Assembly (NCBI GenBank): GCA_938008925.1
Contig: CALLIQ010000768.1
Span: 1 to 5,686, forward strand
Source: an uncultured Acidimicrobiales bacterium
GTDB taxonomy: Bacteria > Actinomycetota > Acidimicrobiia > Acidimicrobiales > SZUA-35
Length of the DNA: 5,686 nt
Direction: 5' to 3'
In this document: positions 1 through 4,485 of the stretch, piece by piece
Numbering within the stretch: the first letter of the stretch is position 1
Layout: each line of letters begins with the position of its first letter
The notes under the pieces: generated by a model
Database searches by the model: none
The model's input: the letters and a program-made list of their open reading frames with translations, nothing else
Told to the model about the DNA's origin: nothing
Position numbers and translations under genes: made by a program

Positions 1-693
1 GCGCATCTTGAGACCCTGGAGGTCGGCGACCGAATTGATCTCCTTCGTGAACCAGCCGCCCATCTGGCAACCCGTTGCACCAGCGGGGAAGGCGATGATG
101 CCGTGCTCTTCTGCGTAGAACTCGTTGAGCAGCTCGAGCCCGCCGCCCTCGTAGAGCCAGGCGTTCTGCTGGCGCTGGTTGAGACCGAAGGGAACCGCTG
201 TGCCGAACTGCTGCACCGGGCTGAGACCGGTGTAGTAGTAGGACGCGGTGTGGCCGACCTCCATGCCGCCGTCACGAACGGTGGGCAGCACTTCCAGACC
301 ACCGACGATCTCGCCGGCAGGGCGGGCGTTGATCTTGAACTTCCCGCCGGTCAGTCGGCTGACCTCGGATGCGAAGAGCTCGGCAGCACCGAAGAGGGTC
401 ACGAGACCGGTGGGCCAGCTGGTCCCCATCTCCCATTCGATCTCGGCGTCCTGGGTCAGTTCGACGACATCGGAGTCCTCCGAATCACCACCCCCGTCGC
501 CGCCGTCATCGTCGCCGCCGTCACCGGAGGCATCGCCACCATCACTGCCGTCTGAGCACGCAGCGAGGATCGTTGCGCCTGCCGCGAACCCGGCGACACC
601 CAACCCGGCTTTCGAGAGGAAGGCACGTCGACCGTTGGTCGCTTCATCTTCCGAAGCGGTGCCTTCTGCTGTGGTTTCGGTTTCGACTGTCAT
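1..693 (-). CDS. dctP: TRAP transporter solute-binding protein DctP, TakP-like (partial, 3' end missing)
   Basis: Extracytoplasmic substrate-binding subunit of a TRAP transporter; it captures an organic acid and hands it to the DctQM permease. The ATG at 691-693 has GGGAG just upstream, and 231 codons run in frame to the window edge, roughly 60% of a usual DctP. Residues 21-27 (GRRAFLS) form a twin-arginine motif after an acidic n-region. A hydrophobic stretch (29-45) ends in the lipobox LAAC with Cys46, so I infer a Tat-exported lipoprotein. A Gly/Asp-rich linker fills about 47-75. The binding domain then begins, with TSWP (91-94), ASYYYTG (150-156), GTAVPFG (164-170), QQNAWLY (175-181) and CQMGGWF (209-215), which I recognise from the TakP/lactate-binding branch. 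The last residue visible, Arg231 in LKMR, matches the conserved carboxylate-binding arginine of TRAP binding proteins (Arg147 in SiaP). Pyruvate, lactate or other 2-oxo/hydroxy acids are likely ligands; the exact one is not determined. It is the last of the three genes, 15 bases after dctM. Confidence 0.93.
   Translation of the reverse strand, partial: MTVETETTAEGTASEDEATNGRRAFLSKAGLGVAGFAAGATILAACSDGSDGGDASGDGGDDDGGDGGGDSEDSDVVELTQDAEIEWEMGTSWPTGLVTLFGAAELFASEVSRLTGGKFKINARPAGEIVGGLEVLPTVRDGGMEVGHTASYYYTGLSPVQQFGTAVPFGLNQRQQNAWLYEGGGLELLNEFYAEEHGIIAFPAGATGCQMGGWFTKEINSVADLQGLKMR
495..523. repeat. 14-base tandem direct repeat in the dctP linker
   Basis: CGTCGCCGCCGTCA occurs at 495-508 and again at 510-523, a 15-base offset that keeps the reading frame. 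It lies in a wider GCC/GTC triplet-rich tract (about 478-549) that encodes the Gly/Asp-rich linker behind the lipoprotein cysteine. It looks like simple expansion of a flexible tether, not a mobile or regulatory repeat. Confidence 0.6.
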
Positions 694-697
694 GATT

Positions 698-703
698 CTC
701 CCT
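698..703 (-). promoter_or_regulatory. Ribosome binding site of dctP
   Basis: In the 15-base gap between dctM and dctP the minus strand reads AGGGAG followed by AATC and the ATG. The short purine-rich site supports the chosen dctP start and independent ribosome loading on the last gene of the operon. Confidence 0.6.
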
Positions 704-708
704 TTGTG

Positions 709-2277
709 TCAGCCGGATGCGAAGAGGTTGAACGAGAACTCGGTGATGCCCGGGACGAGCCCGAGCACGACGAGGGCGACGCCCTGCAGCACCATGAACG
801 GAATGGCGCCCTTGTGGATGTCGGCGGTCTTCACCTCGGGGGGCGCGACGCTCTGCAGGTAGAAGAGCGAGAACCCGACCGGGGGTGAGATGAAGGCCAT
901 GTTGAGGTTCACGGCCATGAGCACGGCAAACCAGATCTTCTCCAGGTTGGTGAACCCGAGTTCTTCCATCGCGGGCACGAAGATCGGCACGACGATGAAG
1001 GTGATCTCGAGGAACTCGAGGTTGATGCCGAGCAGGAACACGGCGACCATCGCGATCAGCACGAACACGCCCTTGCTTCCGCTGATGGCGGTCAGCCACT
1101 CGGAGGTCTGATCCGACCCGCCGAGCTGGAAGAACATCAGGCTGAAGAACGTCGATGCGAACAGCAGCGTCATGACGAGAATCGTGATGTTCGCCGTCGA
1201 GGTGCCGGCTTCCTTGAGCGCGGTCTTCGTGAGTCGCCACCGAGGGTCGATGTGTTCGGCTCCTTCTGACACCAAGAGGCGGTCGAAGACGTAGTTCAAG
1301 ACGGCGAGCACCAGCGCGCCGAACACACCGACGGCGCCGGACTCCGAAGGGGTGGCGACGCCCTGGAAGATCGAGACCAGCACGCCGACGATGAGCACGA
1401 TCACGGGAACGATCGAGACGAGCACCTCCGCCGCCAGCATCTTGCCGAAGCTGACCACGAGGAACGAGAAGACGAAGGTGCCGGCGAAACCGATGAGGGC
1501 CAGCCGAGGGCTGATCAGCAGCATCACAAGGAAGACGATGATCCCCAGGCACAGCCCGATGATCACTGCGGCCTTCGTGCCCGGGTTGCCCGCCATCTCC
1601 CGCTCGGACTTCGGCATGCTCGGCCCGACCTCCGGCTTGAGGGCCGAGATACCGAGGGCGTAGGCGATGTAGAGGCCGCTCAGCAGCAGGCCGGGGATCA
1701 GCGCGCCAGCAAAGAGGCCGAGGATGCCGACGCCGAGCTGTTGGGCGAGCAGGATCAAGACGATGCTCGGCGGAAGCATCTGGGCCAGCGTGCCCGACGC
1801 GGTGATCGCGCCCGTGGCCAGCTTGTGGTCATAACCGAGCCGAACCATCGCCGGGAGCGACAACAGGCCCATGACGATCACCGTCGCTGCGACCACGCCG
1901 GTGGCAGCGGCGAGCAGGGTGCCGACCACGATCACGGCTGCGGCAACGCCGCCTCGGAGTGGCCCCATGAGGAAGCCGAACGCGTTCAACAAGCGCTCGG
2001 CGAGTCCGGATCGTTCGAGGATCGCCCCCATCAAGACGAAGAGCGGGACGGCCAACAACTCCGGGTTCTCGAGCGCCGATGCCCAACGCAGCGGGAGGCC
2101 GCCGAGGGTCTCGACCTTGAACGTGTCGGTGAGATCGCCGATGAAGGCAAATGCGAGGCCGGTGGCGGCAAACGAGAAGGCGACGTTGTAGCCGATGAGG
2201 ATCATCGCCATGAAGACGACGAACATCATCAACGACAAGAAGACACCGAGTTCGAGTCCGAGGATTGCGAGCATCAT
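709..2277 (-). CDS. dctM: TRAP transporter large permease subunit DctM
   Basis: Large membrane subunit of the TRAP transporter, expected to carry the substrate and sodium-coupled transport path in the cytoplasmic membrane. The 522 residues are almost entirely hydrophobic segments. Recognisable family stretches are PLFVLMGAILERSGLAERLL (78-97), GTLLAAATGVVAATV (119-133), LPPSIVLILLAQQLG (168-182), GVATPSESGAVG (306-317), the EFLEITFIVVPIFVP stretch (421-435) and NLNMAFISPPVGFSLFYL (457-474). The last is typical of the TakM branch. DctM proteins are usually about 425-445 residues. The extra length lies mainly around 215-285, a polar linker followed by two additional hydrophobic segments (about 235-256 and 258-278), plus a charged loop at 331-360. 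The gene starts 8 bases after the dctQ stop. Two ATGs are adjacent (2277 and 2274); the first is used here because GGAG lies 11 bases upstream, inside the end of dctQ. Translation is probably coupled. Function at family level is secure; the substrate is inferred. Confidence 0.95.
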   Translation of the reverse strand: MMLAILGLELGVFLSLMMFVVFMAMILIGYNVAFSFAATGLAFAFIGDLTDTFKVETLGGLPLRWASALENPELLAVPLFVLMGAILERSGLAERLLNAFGFLMGPLRGGVAAAVIVVGTLLAAATGVVAATVIVMGLLSLPAMVRLGYDHKLATGAITASGTLAQMLPPSIVLILLAQQLGVGILGLFAGALIPGLLLSGLYIAYALGISALKPEVGPSMPKSEREMAGNPGTKAAVIIGLCLGIIVFLVMLLISPRLALIGFAGTFVFSFLVVSFGKMLAAEVLVSIVPVIVLIVGVLVSIFQGVATPSESGAVGVFGALVLAVLNYVFDRLLVSEGAEHIDPRWRLTKTALKEAGTSTANITILVMTLLFASTFFSLMFFQLGGSDQTSEWLTAISGSKGVFVLIAMVAVFLLGINLEFLEITFIVVPIFVPAMEELGFTNLEKIWFAVLMAVNLNMAFISPPVGFSLFYLQSVAPPEVKTADIHKGAIPFMVLQGVALVVLGLVPGITEFSFNLFASG

Positions 2278-2285
2278 CGTCGGCG

Positions 2286-3161
2286 CTACTCCACTCGCAG
2301 GGGGGCGTCGGCTTCGGAGACGTCACCCAGGTCGTCGCGCCCTGCAAGCACGAATCCGGTTTTGATGATCTCGGCGATGGTCTGGAGGCCCCAGAGCACG
2401 AACGCGAGCACGAGGGCCGCCTGAATCGGGCCGACGGGCAACTGCGATGCATCGGAGGACTGCTCCCACGTTTCCCACACCCTCCAACCACTCGGCCAGG
2501 TTCCGTCTCGCCGACGACCGAGCGATGTTGCCCCGAACGGGATGACGAGTCGCAACGCCATGATCACGAAGGGGCCGAGCAACACCACGTGGAAGACGAA
2601 GTCGATCCACGCCTTGCGGGTCTTGGAGAACTCGGCCCACCAGAAGTCGATACGAGGGTTCACGCCGTCGCGCATTGCGTAGTTGACCCCGACGATGAAC
2701 AGCAGGCCGAAGCTCATCCACGCCGCGCTGGTGGTCTGCCCGAACAAGATGTCGCGCTCGAACCAGTTGTTCGTGTAGCGGGTGATCACGTTGAAGAACT
2801 GCAGGCCGAAGACCACCCACGCGAGCAGGGTGACGATCCTTCGAGACACATCACCGATGCCTTCGATGGCGACGCGGATGGCGTTCAGAACCGATGCTTG
2901 GGTGGAGAGCGCGATCACACCGATCACGACGATCCAGTGCCAGAGGGCGAGATTGCCGATGAGGAAGTCGGTGCCGACGATCATGGCGATCACCGCGGCG
3001 ACGGCGAAGACTGCCGCGACCACCCCGATCGGATGCATGCGGGCGAAGACACCGAGCACGGGCTCGCTCACGGACGGCGCGCTCGAGCTGGCCGAGCCGC
3101 CACCTCCAGCGGAAGCGTCGTCATTCATCAGCCGGTCGACGGCTGCCTGTTTCTCCGGCAA
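2286..3161 (-). CDS. dctQ: TRAP transporter small permease subunit DctQ, N-terminally extended
   Basis: Small membrane subunit that pairs with DctM. I start it at TTG (3159-3161), giving 291 residues, because a perfect GGAGG (3169-3173) lies 7 bases upstream. The frame also opens at ATG 3230 (314 aa), which has no good ribosome site, and contains a later ATG at 3128. Numbering from the TTG, residues 1-40 are polar and Gly/Ser-rich. Hydrophobic segments follow at about 44-65 and 71-91. The canonical four-helix DctQ core comes next: 108-127, 147-163, 186-207 and 245-266. The core carries the family-like ITRYTNNWFERD (126-137, compare the RYxxN..xW pattern), an amphipathic FWWAEFSKTRKAWIDF stretch (173-188) and a Trp-rich loop (about 221-234) before LPVGPIQ. 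DctQ is normally about 160-200 residues with four helices, so two extra N-terminal helices are unusual. It is the first gene of the operon; a promoter should lie in 3162-3329. Family assignment rests on the core and on the DctM partner. Confidence 0.88.
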   Translation of the reverse strand: MPEKQAAVDRLMNDDASAGGGGSASSSAPSVSEPVLGVFARMHPIGVVAAVFAVAAVIAMIVGTDFLIGNLALWHWIVVIGVIALSTQASVLNAIRVAIEGIGDVSRRIVTLLAWVVFGLQFFNVITRYTNNWFERDILFGQTTSAAWMSFGLLFIVGVNYAMRDGVNPRIDFWWAEFSKTRKAWIDFVFHVVLLGPFVIMALRLVIPFGATSLGRRRDGTWPSGWRVWETWEQSSDASQLPVGPIQAALVLAFVLWGLQTIAEIIKTGFVLAGRDDLGDVSEADAPLRVE

Positions 3162-3168
3162 CGACACT

Positions 3169-3173
3169 CCTCC
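3169..3173 (-). promoter_or_regulatory. Ribosome binding site of dctQ (decides a TTG start)
   Basis: The plus strand reads CCTCC, so the minus-strand mRNA carries GGAGG within GGGGAGGAG. A 7-base spacer separates it from TTG at 3159-3161. This is the strongest Shine-Dalgarno match near the dctQ 5' end. Neither the in-frame ATG at 3230 nor the one at 3128 has a comparable site. Confidence 0.7.
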
Positions 3174-3271
3174 CCTCGAGTCGTCCCTGCCCCCGCTGTG
3201 CTCGGGGGCCTGTCGATCGTGACAGCTCATGTGCCGTCCGTCACCAGGTCCGCATTCGTTGGAGGCGGGAA

Positions 3272-3301
3272 TCCGCCGAGCGATCCAGACGAACCGTTAA
3301 G
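3272..3301 (+). promoter_or_regulatory. Candidate LytTR-type operator (two direct half-sites)
   Basis: The LytTR family consensus half-site is [TA][AC][CA]GTTN[AG][TG], normally present as imperfect direct repeats separated by 12-13 bases. ACCGTTAAG at 3293-3301 matches all nine positions. TCCGCCGAG at 3272-3280 matches seven of nine, lacking the TT of the core, and the spacer is exactly 12 bases. The pair ends 28 bases before the ATG of the LytTR regulator, so autoregulation or control of the divergent dctQ promoter is possible. A single perfect half-site could arise by chance, so this is a suggestion only. Confidence 0.3.
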
Positions 3302-3329
3302 CGGCAGTCACTTGCGGAACGGACGCTGG

Positions 3330-4097
3330 ATGAGCACAGTTCAGCGGGAGGAGGTGTCGCAGATCGTGTCCGTTCCAGGGCTCACCGTGCTCGTCGTCGA
3401 CGACGAGGAGTTGTCGCGCAATGACTTGACGTGGCTGCTCGAGCGAGCGAGCGGCGTCGACGAGGTGCTCACCGCCGGCTCGACCACCGAGGCGATTCGC
3501 CTGCTCGGAGCACGGCCAGAGACGAGCGCGCTCTTCCTCGACGTACAGATGCCCGGTCTCGACGGCCTCGAGCTCGCTCGACTGCTCAAGAACTACAAGC
3601 AGCCACCGGCGATCGCCTTTGTGACCGCATACGAGGAGTACGCCATCGAGGCGTTCGATCTCGAGGCGTGCGACTACCTCCTCAAGCCCGTCGACGCCGA
3701 CCGGCTCGACGAGACCATTCGCCGGATGGCGCGCAGTACTGGCGACGATGCCGTTGGCCAGACGTCCCTTGCGTCGCTGGTCTGTCGGCGGGGCAACGAC
3801 ACCTACACGATCAGTCGAGACGAGATCTCCATCGTCGAGGCCGCCGGTGACCTCGTCCGCGTTCACACCGACGACGGCGCATCCCACCTCGTTCGAGAGT
3901 CGATCTCGTCGTTGACCGCAGCCTGGTCGAGCGTCGGCTATCTCCGCATCCACCGGAGCTTTCTCGTTCGCGTGTCGAGTATCACGAAGGTCCGCACCAA
4001 GGCGGGAGCGCGCTCGGTCGAGGTCGATGGGCGCGAGCTTCCGGTGAGCCGCCGATACACCCGCCTGCTGGAGGACCAGCTCGGCCGTGGAACCTGA
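3330..4097 (+). CDS. LytTR-family response regulator
   Basis: Two-component response regulator that should bind DNA when phosphorylated. From the ATG at 3330 it has 255 residues. The receiver domain (about 18-135) begins TVLVVDDEE with acidic residues Asp24, Asp25 and Glu26. The phosphoacceptor is Asp71 in FLDVQMPGLDG, the switch Thr is Thr99 in FVTAYEEYA and the conserved Lys is Lys119 in YLLKPVD. A LytTR DNA-binding domain follows (about 147-250), with TYTISRDEISIVEAAGD, YLRIHRSFLV (204-213) and LPVSRRYTRLL (237-247), all typical of the AlgR/LytR type. The length fits the family. The frame stays open far upstream without a stop, so the start rests on domain boundaries. GTG at 3366 is an alternative, 11 bases after a GGAGG at 3350-3354 that lies inside the gene if ATG 3330 is used. 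No sensor kinase is in the window. It overlaps the next gene by 11 bases, which suggests it controls this operon and perhaps the divergent TRAP genes. Confidence 0.93.
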   Translation: MSTVQREEVSQIVSVPGLTVLVVDDEELSRNDLTWLLERASGVDEVLTAGSTTEAIRLLGARPETSALFLDVQMPGLDGLELARLLKNYKQPPAIAFVTAYEEYAIEAFDLEACDYLLKPVDADRLDETIRRMARSTGDDAVGQTSLASLVCRRGNDTYTISRDEISIVEAAGDLVRVHTDDGASHLVRESISSLTAAWSSVGYLRIHRSFLVRVSSITKVRTKAGARSVEVDGRELPVSRRYTRLLEDQLGRGT

Positions 4098-4485
4098 GGA
4101 CCAGGCCGAAGCAGCGTCCGCCCGCCGTCGAGTCATCCTGCATCCAAAGACGGCGCTCGCCCGTCGCCAAGATCGTGCGAGAGCCTTCGGTGGCCACGTA
4201 CGGGGCTACACGGTCGACACCGACGAAGTTCTCCAGCTGCTTCGAGCACAGCGACGACTCTCGTTTCGCCTCCTGGCCACCGTGCTTCTACCGGTCGGCG
4301 CACTCCCGCTGATCTTCCGCTTCGTGCCAGAGGTCGGGACAGCGTCCTTCTTCGGACTCGCACCCCTCGCCTGGGTTCTGCTCGGGCCGATCGCGTTGTT
4401 CTCGATCGTCGTCGTCGCCGTCCTGCACGAGCGGCGGGCGGTCACCATCGAACGGCGTTGGCAACATCGGAAAGAGCAACCGTGA
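4087..4485 (+). CDS. Small two-helix membrane protein, probable symporter partner
   Basis: A 132-residue protein with a GTG start (4087-4089); a GGAGG at 4070-4074 lies 12 bases upstream. It overlaps the regulator by 11 bases and its TGA is shared with the symporter start (GTGA). Residues 1-56 are polar and Arg-rich, including HPKTALARRQDRARAF (19-34). A first membrane helix runs at about 58-78, a short loop follows (FVPEVGTASFFG), then a second helix at about 90-113 and a basic tail HERRAVTIERRWQHRKEQ. I do not recognise a named domain. The layout (basic segment, hairpin, basic/acidic tail) and the position directly before a sodium:solute symporter recall the DUF485 (YjcH) and DUF4212 small-subunit families. 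By eye, PLAWVLLGP followed by the second helix and tail resembles the C-terminal part of DUF4212 proteins. I infer an accessory or assembly subunit of the symporter, made in step with it by translational coupling; the function is unproven. Confidence 0.85.
   Translation: MEPEDQAEAASARRRVILHPKTALARRQDRARAFGGHVRGYTVDTDEVLQLLRAQRRLSFRLLATVLLPVGALPLIFRFVPEVGTASFFGLAPLAWVLLGPIALFSIVVVAVLHERRAVTIERRWQHRKEQP

Larger units (their letters stand above)
3162..3329. other. Divergent intergenic control region between dctQ and the response regulator
   Basis: These 168 bases separate the start of the TRAP operon from the start of the plus-strand operon, so promoters for both must lie here or just inside the neighbouring genes. 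I see no clear -35/-10 pair in either direction. A short perfect inverted repeat, GGCGG-GAAT-CCGCC, sits at 3264-3277, and candidate LytTR half-sites follow at 3272-3280 and 3293-3301. If dctQ instead starts at ATG 3230 the region shrinks to 99 bases. Confidence 0.6.

Noticed and set aside
478..549. GCC/GTC triplet tract as a possible CRISPR, origin or regulatory repeat.
   Set aside because: It is in frame inside dctP and encodes a Gly/Asp-rich flexible linker; the repeat unit is short, adjacent and without spacers.
644..1552. 302-residue minus-strand frame overlapping dctM in another phase.
   Set aside because: It is Arg/His-rich out-of-frame sequence on the same strand as dctM, whose 522-residue frame shows family motifs throughout. 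It is a composition artefact.
3264..3277. GGCGG-GAAT-CCGCC inverted repeat as a terminator.
   Set aside because: The stem is only five base pairs, has no following U-tract on either strand and lies between divergent gene starts, where a terminator is not expected. It could be a protein-binding palindrome, but nothing else supports that.
2265..3329. Open plus-strand frame running antisense through dctQ and joining the response regulator, which would make a 610-residue protein.
   Set aside because: The upstream part is rich in Asp, Glu, His, Arg and Gly with no domain, and it is exactly antisense to a clear DctQ membrane protein. The regulator is complete without it. Long antisense frames are common in GC-rich coding DNA.
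3231..3329. Search for sigma-70 promoters, including GTTAAG at 3296-3301 as a -10 element.
   Set aside because: No -35 element lies at a suitable 16-18 base spacing, and the -10 resemblance is weak. GC-rich organisms often have promoters that cannot be called by eye.
3297..4136. 279-residue minus-strand frame opposite the response regulator.
   Set aside because: It is antisense to a full receiver plus LytTR protein with every catalytic residue in place; no recognisable domain in the antisense frame.
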